Shown one piece after another: positions 44,441 to 54,006 of a DNA stretch of 64,000 nt. Origin of the DNA: Marinobacterium profundum. GTDB lineage: Bacteria > Pseudomonadota > Gammaproteobacteria > Pseudomonadales > Balneatricaceae. Both the position numbers and the translations under genes were made by a program. The notes below the pieces were generated by a model. It was not told the origin of the DNA. It did no database searches and saw only the letters and a list, made by a program, of their open reading frames with translations. The stretch covers positions 37,259 through 101,258 of the forward strand of contig NZ_BCNS01000002.1 of the NCBI RefSeq assembly GCF_001528745.1, in the 5' to 3' direction. How positions within the stretch are numbered: position 1 is the first letter of the stretch; each line of letters opens with the position of its first letter.

Positions 44441-45961
44441 TCACATGGGCTGAACGAATACGAATGCCTTGCAGGAGCTCCCGCCCGCATCCAAAAATGG
44501 CGTAATGGTACTTTCTACAGCAATGCCCTGGCCATTGCGATGCTGCAATGTCATTTCCCCCTGCCAGGTTTCACCCACCGCCAGGCACATGACAATAAGA
44601 TCCTGCAATTGCTGCGACAGCACCGGCATACCCTCCTGGCGCCAGGACTCCGCATCCTCGTACCCAAGCAAACCGTGCAACCGATCATTCACGGATGTCA
44701 GGCTACCCGTGGCATCAGCCAGCGCCAGGGGGACACTCCTGGTAACGCCATCCAGCAGGCTGTCATATTCATGCGACAGCGCCTGATAACGCGTCCCCAG
44801 CAAACGCATACGGCGAGCTCGCCAGGCCCTGGCACGCACCGCGGCGAGTAATGCAACAGAGCGTATCGGTTTGAGCAGAAAGTCATCTCCCCCCAAACCC
44901 AGCGCCATCAACTGCGTTGCCTCACTCTTTTCCGCGGAAATAAACAGAATGGGGAGAAAGGCAAACTGATCTTCTTCCCGCAGAATCGCCGCAATCTCCG
45001 GACCACTAACCTGCTTCATCGATATATTGAGCAACAGCAGGTCCGGCCCGAAGCTGCGTAGCACATCCAGCGTTTCGAGCGGTTTGTTCAGCACTTGCAC
45101 ACTCATGCCGGCATCGAGCAGAGGCCTGGCCGTCAGGTCGGCCTGGCGGCAATCATCATCCACCACCATCACACGATAGGGCGCAGCCGGGCGACGCAGC
45201 GAAAGCTCGTCCACCAACTCGAACAGCCGGGTCGGCTGCACCGGCTTGGTCAGATAGCGGGAAGCTCCGGCACGAAATGCCGCCAGGCGCGCTGACACAT
45301 CATCGCGGGCAGACAGAAACACCACCGGTGGCGGGTTTTCTACCGTGGCCAGTACCTCTACCACAACTTCGGCACCGGCCTGCACCCGCTCGGCGAATAC
45401 CATGTCGGCCAGTACCAGGTCGGCCCTGTGCCCGGTCAGCCAGGCGCTTCTGAAGCCAGAGGTCGCCTTGTACACACTCACATCGTAGCCATGGGATTCA
45501 AGCAGCTTGCACAACACCTCGGCCTGCTCTGGGTCATCTTCCAGTACATCGATGGAGGGCCTTGGTGAACCCGCCGCGCCCCGCGTCTGGGCCGTACCGG
45601 CATCAACCACAGCACTATCGTACCAGCGCCGCTGCTGCGGGCTCGCCAGCGGCACGTTTTTCATGGCCTCCAGCAACCCCGTCCAAACAGCCCACTCCGT
45701 CTCTGTCGGCCCCGTATTCTCCGCACTCCAGCCTTCAATAAAATCAAGCAGGCAGCGCGCCTTGTCGCCAATCCCCGGCTGACTAAAGGTACTCGCTGCA
45801 CCCACCAGACTATGCACCAACCGACACAGCTCCTGCACCGCAGGCGCGGGCCAGCATCCTGGCCCTACACGCCCGGCCTGTGCGCTGATTGCCTGTATGC
45901 GTGCCGGCAGCTTTTCAAGAAATGCCAGTGCGAGAACATCCATCGTCTTTTCGCTATCCAT
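44441..45961 (-). CDS. Hpt-receiver-receiver-PAS regulatory protein
   Basis: About 506 residues from ATG 45961 (TTG 45976 and GTG 45967 also possible). An N-terminal Hpt domain (~25-105) has phospho-His in LVHSLVGAASTF. A first receiver (~135-250, LVLADMVFAERV) and a second (~262-380) follow, then a PAS domain. In the second receiver the phospho-acceptor Asp is replaced by Asn (LLLLNISMKQVSG), where the paralogous GGDEF protein has LLLLDIHMPGYNG. It therefore cannot be phosphorylated normally and may signal constitutively or by binding. There is no enzymatic output domain. Confidence 0.88.
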   Translation of the reverse strand: MDSEKTMDVLALAFLEKLPARIQAISAQAGRVGPGCWPAPAVQELCRLVHSLVGAASTFSQPGIGDKARCLLDFIEGWSAENTGPTETEWAVWTGLLEAMKNVPLASPQQRRWYDSAVVDAGTAQTRGAAGSPRPSIDVLEDDPEQAEVLCKLLESHGYDVSVYKATSGFRSAWLTGHRADLVLADMVFAERVQAGAEVVVEVLATVENPPPVVFLSARDDVSARLAAFRAGASRYLTKPVQPTRLFELVDELSLRRPAAPYRVMVVDDDCRQADLTARPLLDAGMSVQVLNKPLETLDVLRSFGPDLLLLNISMKQVSGPEIAAILREEDQFAFLPILFISAEKSEATQLMALGLGGDDFLLKPIRSVALLAAVRARAWRARRMRLLGTRYQALSHEYDSLLDGVTRSVPLALADATGSLTSVNDRLHGLLGYEDAESWRQEGMPVLSQQLQDLIVMCLAVGETWQGEMTLQHRNGQGIAVESTITPFLDAGGSSCKAFVFVQPM

Positions 45962-45972
45962 ATACACACCAC

Positions 45973-48564
45973 TCAATGAAGCTTGGACTCGGCGCGCAAT
46001 GCGTCACCGGCTGCAACTACAGGCTCGAGCCACGGTCTGAGAACCGCCTCGGCGGGCTCGGGTCGCGCGAAAAGATATCCCTGCATCCGATCACAGCCTC
46101 TAGCGCGCAAGAAGTCAGCCTGGGCTCTGGTTTCAACCCCTTCAGCCACAACCGACAGCTGCAGACTCTTGGCAATACCCAGTATCGCCTCAACAATAGC
46201 GGCATCATTGTTGCCTTCCGCCAGATCCTGCACGAAGCTCTTGTCGATCTTGAGTTCGCGCAGCGGCATTTGCTTGAGGCGGGCAAGATTGGAAAAACCG
46301 GTGCCAAAGTCATCAATCGAAAACTGCAAGCCCAGACCCGCCAGCTCCGCCATAACCCCCACAGCGTCACCCATTTCGTCACCCAGCAGACTCTCGGTAA
46401 TTTCCAGCACAAGGTTCTCAGGGTTTGCTCCGGTCTGATCCAGAATATCCTTGATGCTCTGTACGAAACCCGCTTGCTGGAACTGCCGCAAACTGACGTT
46501 GATTGACATGGGCAGCATTTGATTGGCAGCACTAACCCGCACGCTTAACTTGCACACTTCGGCAAATATCCAGGCTCCCAGCTCTACAATAAGCCCGGAC
46601 TCCTCGGCCACCGGGATAAAATTCACCGGCGAAATAAAACCCCGCGCTGGATGACACCACCTTGTCAACGCTTCAACCGCAACCGTGCGCCCATCAACAT
46701 CTACCTGCGGCTGCAGGAATATAAAGAGTTCACCATGCGCGAGCGCGTGGCGCAGGTCACGCTCCAGATCAGCAAACTCCTGCACCTGCAGCTGCATGCC
46801 CGCCTCGAAAAAGGTCACTTCCCCCAACCCCGCAGCCTTGCTGCGATAGAGCGCTATGTCAGCCTCTCGCAGCAGGTCTTCAGCCGTTTCCAGCCCCTTG
46901 GGCAAGAGCGTAATGCCCATGGATGCCTGCAGATGATGCTGATGATCGCCTATTTCAAATGGCTCGCGCAGCGACAGCGTCAATTTGCTTGCAACTCGGC
47001 GAACCGTGCGTGAAACATCGGCCGATACACTGGCCCCCACATCCGGCAGTAGTATCACAAACTCGTCACCACCAAGCCGTGCCACCGTATCCTGTTCACG
47101 CACCAGAGTTTCCAGGCGCTGCGACAGCAATTTCAATGCGGTATCACCTACACTGTGGCCAAAGACATCATTAATACGCTTGAACTGATCCAGATCGACA
47201 AAAATCAGCGCTGATACCCGGCGATGACGACGCCCGGACGCCAGCACCATCTCCAGTCTATCAAGCAACAAGCGGCGATTTGGCAACCCCGTCATCGGGT
47301 CGAAAAAGGCCAACTGATGCAGCAAGGCTTCACTTTCCCGACGCTCGGTCACATCTTTGAGCACAGACACGTAATGGCTAATATCCCCCCGCGAATCCCG
47401 CAACACCGTCGAGGTCACTTCCGCCTGGTAACTGCCGCCGCTCTTGCGCCTTAGCGCCAACTCACCATCAAAGCCACTGGAGGACAGCAACGCCTGACAC
47501 CAGGAGCCCCAGCCCTGTTCGTCTTCATCACTGCAATTGAGTACAGACAGATGCCGCCCCACTAAATCGGCCCGCCCAAAACCTGTCTGGGCTTCAAAAC
47601 AGTCATTTATCTCCGCCACCTGGCCGCGCGCGTCCAGAATGGCCATGGCGAGGTTTGCCTGTTTCATCCCGCAACTCAGCGCTCGCAGCCGATCCCGATC
47701 ACCGCGCAGCTGCAACGTAATAGCCGCAATGCTTGCCGCCACCGCGGCGACCTCATCGACAGCGTTCGGCGAAATTGCACCCGGCCGGTGATAGATTTCG
47801 ATGCACCCCAACATCTTGCCGGCGCTGACCACCGGGTGCGACAGACTCGCCGAAAACTCCAGCGCCTCAAGCACATCCCCATGCAGACTCCAGCTTGAAC
47901 AGCTCGCCAAATCATCCACCCGAACAGGCTCGGCCCGACTGATCGCAAGGGACGCCAGCCCAGGCAAAGCCCCCGGCACTGCACCCTCTATAGCATCCAG
48001 GTAACACTGGGGAAGCCCGATAGAGGCACCACAGCTAAGTCGCTCGCCATTGTGCAGCAGCAGAATAACGACACCCGACCCCGGCAACAGCGCCATAACG
48101 CCCTGCGCCAATGACTGCAGCTGATCTGCCAGCGGCCTGATCAGAGCCACTGGTTCCAGCAGTGAAGCACGCAACTGCGCCAGACCGCGCCTGTGCCGCT
48201 CATCCGTCACATCAGTGCAAAACCACGCCAGCGCCTCCAGCGGCTTTTCGCTCTCGCACAAAGACTGACTTCTAAGGCGCACCCAGCGCATAACCCCCGT
48301 TGCCGGATAAAAAGGAACTTCAACATCAAGAGGGTCACCGGCGGATTGTGCCGGATCGATTTGTTGCAGCAGCTGCGGATCCGAGGATGCTCCCTCGAAA
48401 TAGGACAACGACGCGCGGTGCAAGGCTTCCTGCGCCTGACACCCGGACAAGGCACAGAATGCCTCATTGACCCACAGGGTCTCACCCTGGGGCGACACAA
48501 TCATCACCGCACAGGGCGCCAGCGCCAATGCACGACAAAATGAATTCGTTTCAGAATGCAGCAA
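45973..48564 (-). CDS. PAS-GAF-PAS-GGDEF-EAL c-di-GMP protein
   Basis: About 863 residues from TTG 48564, which has AGGGAG at 8 nt; ATG 48588 is the alternative. PAS (~5-120), GAF (~135-290), PAS (~295-415), GGDEF (~420-590) with intact ARLGGDEFVILL, and EAL (~600-850) with VEALTRW, DDFGTGFSNLARL, LKIDKSFVQDL and AEGVETRAQADFL. Both enzymatic sites look competent, so it may switch between c-di-GMP synthesis and breakdown. First gene of the same-strand signalling cluster; its stop overlaps the downstream frame. Confidence 0.92.
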   Translation of the reverse strand: MLHSETNSFCRALALAPCAVMIVSPQGETLWVNEAFCALSGCQAQEALHRASLSYFEGASSDPQLLQQIDPAQSAGDPLDVEVPFYPATGVMRWVRLRSQSLCESEKPLEALAWFCTDVTDERHRRGLAQLRASLLEPVALIRPLADQLQSLAQGVMALLPGSGVVILLLHNGERLSCGASIGLPQCYLDAIEGAVPGALPGLASLAISRAEPVRVDDLASCSSWSLHGDVLEALEFSASLSHPVVSAGKMLGCIEIYHRPGAISPNAVDEVAAVAASIAAITLQLRGDRDRLRALSCGMKQANLAMAILDARGQVAEINDCFEAQTGFGRADLVGRHLSVLNCSDEDEQGWGSWCQALLSSSGFDGELALRRKSGGSYQAEVTSTVLRDSRGDISHYVSVLKDVTERRESEALLHQLAFFDPMTGLPNRRLLLDRLEMVLASGRRHRRVSALIFVDLDQFKRINDVFGHSVGDTALKLLSQRLETLVREQDTVARLGGDEFVILLPDVGASVSADVSRTVRRVASKLTLSLREPFEIGDHQHHLQASMGITLLPKGLETAEDLLREADIALYRSKAAGLGEVTFFEAGMQLQVQEFADLERDLRHALAHGELFIFLQPQVDVDGRTVAVEALTRWCHPARGFISPVNFIPVAEESGLIVELGAWIFAEVCKLSVRVSAANQMLPMSINVSLRQFQQAGFVQSIKDILDQTGANPENLVLEITESLLGDEMGDAVGVMAELAGLGLQFSIDDFGTGFSNLARLKQMPLRELKIDKSFVQDLAEGNNDAAIVEAILGIAKSLQLSVVAEGVETRAQADFLRARGCDRMQGYLFARPEPAEAVLRPWLEPVVAAGDALRAESKLH

Positions 48565-48599
48565 TGTGAACTCTCCCTGTAACCCCATTTCCAACCGAA

Positions 48600-49087
48600 A
48601 TGAAGAACGCCCGCCTTGGTACTAACACTGCATCATCTTGTGAATAATGCAGTTGTTGGTACCCATTATCCATAACAGGCACGTAGCGCCCATTGTGCAA
48701 ATAAACGCACTCCTGCACAACGCAGATCTTACAATCCGAAAACGATTTCACTTACAGATGACAGCGAGTAAAGATTAGCAGTTCCGTTACGCACAAGCCT
48801 GCGCCTCAGATCACTTCCTGCCTATTTTGAACGGCACTCACTCGCAGCAGAACATTTAGATCCAGAAACCAACGACCAGCGACGGACTGTAAAAAAACGA
48901 AGTCGAGCCCAAAGCAGCCCTTTTATCGGCTAACTATAGTACCCAGCGTCGCATAATGAAGACGTTAGCGAAAAATGATGCACGAAAAGTGCACAATCCA
49001 TAGGCGTGACAAGATGCGGAGCAGAACAGAACAGAACAGAACAGAACAGAGAATATAAAGAGAAGTAAAACCAAGTACGGAATGATC
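48600..49087. other. Chromosomal flank of the ICE, gene-free
   Basis: Upstream region of the signalling cluster. It holds a (CAGAA) tandem repeat, five full copies plus four bases at 49022-49050, 37 bp from the att site. A minus-strand frame at 48551-48751 overlaps the start of the GGDEF-EAL gene and has no ribosome site; I do not call it. Confidence 0.5.
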
Positions 49088-49105
49088 TGGAGCGGGAAAC
49101 GAGAC
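49088..49105. other. ICE attachment site: 18-bp tRNA-Gly 3' end copy
   Basis: TGGAGCGGGAAACGAGAC is identical to the first 18 bases (3' end on the minus strand) of both tRNA-Gly genes at 35196 and 35421; flanking bases differ on both sides. It is the 18-bp att sequence I know from ICEclc-family elements. Orientation means the element lies to the right, with the intact target tRNA-Gly and integrase expected at its far end. Confidence 0.88.
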
Positions 49106-50093
49106 AAACATTAGAGCTCTAAATCGTTAATTTATAAGACTTATTTCCCTACCTTCATTAGAAGGTGGCCACAATATTAGCCTTGTTTTTTGGACCCGTC
49201 AAACAGACGAATCCAACAAAATCTACGGCAATCCATTAAGGTCACCGTATAGCACCTTGAGCGGTCATTACCATGCAGCACCAACGGACGAGCAATGATG
49301 ACGCTCTCTCCCAGGTTCAGCCGAAAGACAACGTCCCTACCCTGCCGTCGGTGCTATCTGGATGATTTCGAAGTCGAGATGACGAGATTATTTTGGTTTC
49401 CGGCGATACCAACGACGAATAGGCTTGAGCCGCCACTGGAACTGTTTGCCCAGTAAGCAGGCTTCGGTGACGCCAATTTCCTCAGCCAGCCAATTCGGGC
49501 TGTGTTCCGAACTCTGCAATTGCTGCTGCCTCATCTCCTGTCAGCGAGTCTAGGCCAGAACGCCGAAGCAAACGCTGAATCGTCATTTCCACTAACGCCG
49601 ACCAAGGCGGGCCGCCAGTCCGTCAATGAACCGTTCTTTTCGCACAGACGGGACTGGATCACACCGCCCTAATAGCTACCGCGGGAGTGACGATGATTTA
49701 ATACTTAGCTATAAATAGCTCCGCAGTGTATCTGAGCATAAAGAAAGGGTCATCGACACATAAACGTACAAGGAAGGAGAGAAAAAGTCAGAACTAGCAC
49801 ACCCAACTGTCATTTTTAACCGTCTTATCAATGCGTCATTCTAGACAGCAATTTCGCATCATCCAGATACTAAAAACACCAGTTCACATACCCCTCTGCC
49901 AATAGCCTTCGTATTTTACAGCTTTTTCAGAATAGATTACTGATTATTCCGTTTAAAGTTGATCAACTGTGCATATAAAATCGTAAAAAACCTCATTTAA
50001 CGTTGAATTCAACCCCTTTATTATCATGACCCCAAGGAATGCAAATGACATTTAGACGTTAGCTATCAGACGCGAATCCAAGGAGATGGATGT
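49106..50093. other. ICE terminal region without an intact gene
   Basis: About 990 bp. The part from 49.7 kb on is AT-rich. Between 49.2 and 49.65 kb short minus-strand frames look like decayed coding sequence. One reads IQRLLRRSGLDSLTGDEAAA, then shifts to a frame containing SPNWLAEEIGVTEACLLGKQ. None is long enough to assign. Promoters of the divergent or rightward ICE genes are expected in the AT-rich half. Confidence 0.45.
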
Positions 50094-50840
50094 ATGCACG
50101 GAAGCAAATCGCTATCGCAGGTTTACTATCGCCCCATTGAGGCTGCGATCCGTTGGGCAGGGTTATTGGCGTACGAGAACGACATTCTATCTACGATGTC
50201 GCCGCCTCGACATTTACCCGAGAAGCTTTACTGCCCGAGAAGTAACGAGCTCCGCCTGTGCACGGACCGAATCTACGATGCCATCGTCAATGGCGAATTA
50301 CCGTACGGCCTGGATGGCATCACCCTGAACGACCCATCGCTCTGGGATTCTTCCGATCTGACCATCCGCCATGTCGATCTCAAGCGCTGGATGCGTGACC
50401 ACTACCCTGAGCAGCGTCCGCGCTTTCTGTTCAGTCGCCGAGAGCGGATCACTCATCCGGTCATAACGCTGGAAGCAGGCCAAGCAATGCTGATTGAGCG
50501 CCAGGCTTTGAAAGCACAACTTAAACACTGCCGCCGTGAGTTTGTCGCTCTCCAGGAGCAGTATGACGGACTATCGAAACAGAGCAAAACAAGTCCGGCC
50601 TGCGACCAGTATTCCATCAGCGATCGCGCCGAGTGCACTTATCTGCACATTATCGGCAGTCTTCTCGAGTTGATGCTGGGCCATTCCCCCTCGGGTATGC
50701 CTTATTCCAGTTTTAAAACGCAGGACGCCATCGTCAGCGCACTGATCGCCAACCACAGCGGCATCATGGGAATTACCGAACGTACCTTGAACGGCAAGTT
50801 TGCCAGCGCCCGACGCAAACTGCGTAATACGATTTGCTGA
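50094..50840 (+). CDS. ICE leader-region hypothetical protein
   Basis: 248 residues, ATG 50094 with AAGGAG at 8 nt. No enzyme motif is recognised. The N-terminus (QVYYRPIEAAIRWAGLLAYE) and a C-terminal helical segment (GITERTLNGKFASARRKLRN) look like a regulatory protein; the latter resembles helices found in small DNA-interacting ICE and island proteins. It precedes alpA-parA at the end of the element. Lower GC and distinct codon use compared with the flanking chromosome agree with transfer. Confidence 0.7.
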   Translation: MHGSKSLSQVYYRPIEAAIRWAGLLAYENDILSTMSPPRHLPEKLYCPRSNELRLCTDRIYDAIVNGELPYGLDGITLNDPSLWDSSDLTIRHVDLKRWMRDHYPEQRPRFLFSRRERITHPVITLEAGQAMLIERQALKAQLKHCRREFVALQEQYDGLSKQSKTSPACDQYSISDRAECTYLHIIGSLLELMLGHSPSGMPYSSFKTQDAIVSALIANHSGIMGITERTLNGKFASARRKLRNTIC

Positions 50841-50871
50841 AGAATACCAGCTTGTAGCTGCAGTCCCGTAA

Positions 50872-50885
50872 ATTGCATATGCAAT
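50872..50885. promoter_or_regulatory. Palindrome upstream of alpA
   Basis: ATTGCATATGCAAT, a perfect 14-bp palindrome 75 bp before the alpA start, plus a hairpin AACGCT-GCTA-AGCGTT (50929-50944) abutting the AAGGAG ribosome site. Candidate operator and translational control element for the alpA-parA-parB operon. Confidence 0.4.
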
Positions 50886-50958
50886 GTACTTCGGTAGCCG
50901 CGCCTATTTAATGAGGGTCACGCCAACGAACGCTGCTAAGCGTTAAGGAGTGTCCCTC

Positions 50959-51171
50959 ATGTCTCAATCACCCTCAATGGCTCCCGGCGAGCGCCGTATT
51001 CTTCGGCGCGAGGAAGTGGAAGCCAAGACTGGTTTCAAACGCGCCCATATTTATAACCTGATGAAGAAAGGCGACTTCCCCAAGGCGCTGCGTATTGGAG
51101 TTCGCGCTGTCGGCTGGGATTCAGACGAGATCGACCAATGGATTGCCGACCGGCTCAATAACCGGGCCTGA
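50959..51171 (+). CDS. alpA: AlpA-family transcriptional regulator
   Basis: 70 residues from ATG 50959 (AAGGAG at 8 nt; the GTG at 50950 falls in the ribosome site). The AlpA pattern is clear: RRILRREEVEAKTGFKRAHIYNLMKKGDFPKALRIG and VGWDSDEIDQWIADRL. AlpA proteins are small MerR-like HTH regulators that head the parA-parB operon of ICEclc-type elements. It is first of the plus-strand core operon. Confidence 0.93.
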   Translation: MSQSPSMAPGERRILRREEVEAKTGFKRAHIYNLMKKGDFPKALRIGVRAVGWDSDEIDQWIADRLNNRA

Positions 51172-51214
51172 TTCGGCACCTATGAACGCCTTTTCTATCC
51201 ACAAGGAGAACGCC

Positions 51215-52093
51215 ATGCAGGTGGTATCCATTATCTCGACCAAAGGTGGTGTGGGTAAAACCACCACCGCCGCCAATCTGGGTGGTCTCGCCGCCGATGC
51301 TGGCCTGCGCGTGTTGTTACTCGACCTGGACGTGCAGCCGACACTGTCATCCTACTTCGAGCTGACCCACCGCGCGCAGGGCGGCATTTATGAGCTATTG
51401 GCGTTCAACGAACAAAGCCTCGAGCAGCTGGTGTCCCGCACGGCGGTCACGGGCCTGGATGTGGTGCTATCCAACGACGACAGAGGTGATCTGAATACGT
51501 TGCTGCTGCATGCCCCCGATGGGCGCCTGCGGTTGCGCCATCTGTTACCCATGCTGGCGTCGCGCTATGACCTGGTACTGATCGACACCCAGGGCGCACG
51601 CAGCGTGCTCCTGGAAATGGCGGTACTGGCCTCCAATTTGGCACTGTCACCTGTCACGCCGGAGATTCTGGCGGCGCGCGAGCTACGCCGCGGTACACTG
51701 CAGCTGATCGACGACCTTGCCCCTTACCGTCACCTGGGCATTAACCCACCGCCTTTGCACCTGCTTATCAATCGGGTGCACCCCGTTTCAACCAATGCAA
51801 GGCTGATCCACCAGTCACTGCGACACGTGTTCCAGGCGCGCAGCGGTGTGCAGGTTCTGACTGCCATCGTCCCGGCCATTGAAACCTACCCCCGGGCATC
51901 GACCAGGCGTTTACCGGTACACCGTATCGAGCAGCGCGCACCCACCGGTCGCGTGGCGCCGGCCGCACTCGATACCATGCGCACGCTGGCCTGCGAGCTG
52001 TTCCCGGCCTGGTGCGACAAGTTCGCGTCCGTGACCGGTAAACCCCAGACAAACGGCGAGACGCGGAGTGACGATAATGGCCCGCGCCTATAA
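51215..52093 (+). CDS. parA: ParA-type partition ATPase
   Basis: 292 residues from ATG 51215 (AAGGAG at 6 nt). Deviant Walker A STKGGVGKTTTAANLGGLAA, Walker A' LLLDLDVQPTLSSYF and LVLIDTQGARSVLLEMA. With ParB it maintains the excised or replicating ICE in growing cells, as studied for the ICEclc family. The 3' end overlaps shi. Confidence 0.94.
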   Translation: MQVVSIISTKGGVGKTTTAANLGGLAADAGLRVLLLDLDVQPTLSSYFELTHRAQGGIYELLAFNEQSLEQLVSRTAVTGLDVVLSNDDRGDLNTLLLHAPDGRLRLRHLLPMLASRYDLVLIDTQGARSVLLEMAVLASNLALSPVTPEILAARELRRGTLQLIDDLAPYRHLGINPPPLHLLINRVHPVSTNARLIHQSLRHVFQARSGVQVLTAIVPAIETYPRASTRRLPVHRIEQRAPTGRVAPAALDTMRTLACELFPAWCDKFASVTGKPQTNGETRSDDNGPRL

Positions 52094-52328
52094 AGTCGCG
52101 CGCGGCCACAAGCGGCTGCGCGCACTGATCGCATTTGCCCTGAACGAAGGTTGGTGCATCAAACGCACACCGGGCGGCCATCTGAAATTTAGCAAGCCCG
52201 GCCACGCCTCGATCTACACCAGTTCCACCGCCAGCGACCACCGCGCCAGCTTGAACGCCCGCGCCCAGCTTCGCCGCGCGGCCAGACAGGCAACGGGCAG
52301 TACTTCTGATGAGTGCAGGCATGAATGA
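52077..52328 (+). CDS. shi: Shi-position small protein, HicA-like
   Basis: 83 residues from ATG 52077 (GGAG at 8 nt), overlapping both parA and parB. In ICEclc the small gene shi lies between parA and parB. The sequence RGHKRLRALIAFALNEGW, IKRTPGGHLKFSKPG and IYTSSTASDHRA resembles the HicA mRNA-interferase fold (dsRBD-like), with GGH at the position of the catalytic His. No HicB is adjacent, so toxicity is uncertain; an RNA-binding role is inferred. Confidence 0.75.
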   Translation: MARAYKVARGHKRLRALIAFALNEGWCIKRTPGGHLKFSKPGHASIYTSSTASDHRASLNARAQLRRAARQATGSTSDECRHE

Positions 52329-53982
52329 GCTAACGCCAGAACAGATGGCGACTGAGCTGCTGGCCGAAAGCTTCGAACGCAACGGCCCTGCTGCCAACAC
52401 CTTGAGTGATCCGATCGCCGACACCCCAATGGTGGTGACACTCGACCAGTTGCGTCCCTATGACCATGATCCGCGCGTCAAGCGCAATCCGGTCTACAAC
52501 GAGATCAAGGCTTCGATCCGCGAGCGGGGCCTGGATGCGCCGCCAGCAATCACGCGACGCCCCGGTGGCGAGCATTTTATCATCCGCAACGGCGGCAACA
52601 CCCGACTGGCGATCCTGCGAGAGCTTTGGGCTGAGACCCGGGAGGAACGCTTCTTTCGGATTGCCTGCCTATTCCGCCCCTGGCCGGAGCGCGGCGAGAT
52701 CGTCGCCTTGACAGGCCACCTGGCCGAGAATGAACTGCGCGGCGGCCTGACCTTCATCGAGCGGGCTCTGGGGGTGGAAAAAGCCCGCGAGCTCTATGAG
52801 CAGGAGCGCGATGGCACGCTGTCCCAGTCCGAATTGGCCCGTCGCCTGAGTGCAGATGGCTATCCGGTGCAGCAATCGCATATCAGCCGCATGCATGACG
52901 CCGTGCGCTACCTGCTGCCGGCGATTCCGAACCTTCTCTACGGCGGGCTGGGCCGGCATCAAGTCGAACGGCTCGCTGTGATGCGCAACGCCTGCAAAAG
53001 GATCTGGGAACACCACACCGCCAAGCGTGACGTGGGAATGGAGTTCGAATCGCTGTTCCAGGACGCGCTGGCACAGTTCGATACCGAGCCGGATGGCTTC
53101 TCCGCCCAGCGGGTACAGGACGAAATGATCGGTCAGATGGCCGAACGACTGGATGTCGACTACGACGCCCTGAGCCTGGATCTGAATGAAAGCGAACACC
53201 GGCAACGCGTGTTAACCCGCGAGCCGTCTCCTATCGAACCCGAACTTTCGATGCATCCTTCGCCTCCCTTCACACCACACCCGAGGGTCGAATCCCCCAC
53301 GACCGCATCGGCCCAGCCAGATAAAACACCCGTCACACAGCCTTCGACTTCAACGCCACAAGGCGGCACGGCCGAACTCGGGAACGTAGCACAAGACGAT
53401 ACCTCGCTGACAGGTAGCCTCGTGCAGGAGCATATAGTGTCCGAGGCGCCCACGACCAACCGGCTCCAGTCCATTCAACGCCTGATGGCCGAGCAAATAG
53501 GCGACGAGGCGTCGCCCGACTTCGAGTCCAGGGTGCTGCAGGCGATCCCGATCCAGGCCGGTGGGCTGTATCCCATTTCAGATGTCTGGTACATCGAGCC
53601 AGGTCTTAACGTACCGGACAGACTACGGGCACACATCGCACAGTTCGCGCGGGAAATTGCCAGCGAAGCGTCGATCGCCGACTACATCGTGCCTCGTGAT
53701 GGCGGCATCGGTTTTACCTGTGTACTACCGCCCACGAGTGAACTGCAGGCGTTGCCGCCCTTTCCCGGTACGGTTCTGGTCCTGCTGCTGTCGCTGAACG
53801 GTGAAGCAGCGGCGGCCGTTACAGGCCTGGAGCGAGGATTGCTGTCCAACGAATTGGCAACCCTGCTGTACGGCCAGGGCGATCCGGACCGACGGCTGAG
53901 CGACACGGCGCTCGTCAAACTGTTCCGTCTATTGCGCCTGGCGCGACGACTGTTTGATCTTGAGGCCGGCAATGCAGATTGA
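52309..53982 (+). CDS. parB: ICE-class ParB partition protein
   Basis: 557 residues, long for ParB but typical of the PFGI-1/ICEclc class. An N-terminal ParB/Srx domain (~38-120) has VVTLDQLRPYDHDPRV and FIIRNGGNTRLAILREL. An HTH-containing central domain (LSQSELARRLSADGYPVQQSHISRM) follows, then a Pro/Ser/Thr-rich linker (~295-395) and a C-terminal domain (~400-555) of unknown role. It starts within shi, so parA-shi-parB are translationally coupled. Confidence 0.9.
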   Translation: MSAGMNELTPEQMATELLAESFERNGPAANTLSDPIADTPMVVTLDQLRPYDHDPRVKRNPVYNEIKASIRERGLDAPPAITRRPGGEHFIIRNGGNTRLAILRELWAETREERFFRIACLFRPWPERGEIVALTGHLAENELRGGLTFIERALGVEKARELYEQERDGTLSQSELARRLSADGYPVQQSHISRMHDAVRYLLPAIPNLLYGGLGRHQVERLAVMRNACKRIWEHHTAKRDVGMEFESLFQDALAQFDTEPDGFSAQRVQDEMIGQMAERLDVDYDALSLDLNESEHRQRVLTREPSPIEPELSMHPSPPFTPHPRVESPTTASAQPDKTPVTQPSTSTPQGGTAELGNVAQDDTSLTGSLVQEHIVSEAPTTNRLQSIQRLMAEQIGDEASPDFESRVLQAIPIQAGGLYPISDVWYIEPGLNVPDRLRAHIAQFAREIASEASIADYIVPRDGGIGFTCVLPPTSELQALPPFPGTVLVLLLSLNGEAAAAVTGLERGLLSNELATLLYGQGDPDRRLSDTALVKLFRLLRLARRLFDLEAGNAD

Positions 53983-54006
53983 GGATTCTGAGCCAGGGAG
54001 GCCACC

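Noticed and set aside
48551..48751. 66-aa minus-strand frame upstream of the GGDEF-EAL gene
   Set aside because: GTG start without ribosome site, overlaps the real gene start, no recognisable family.
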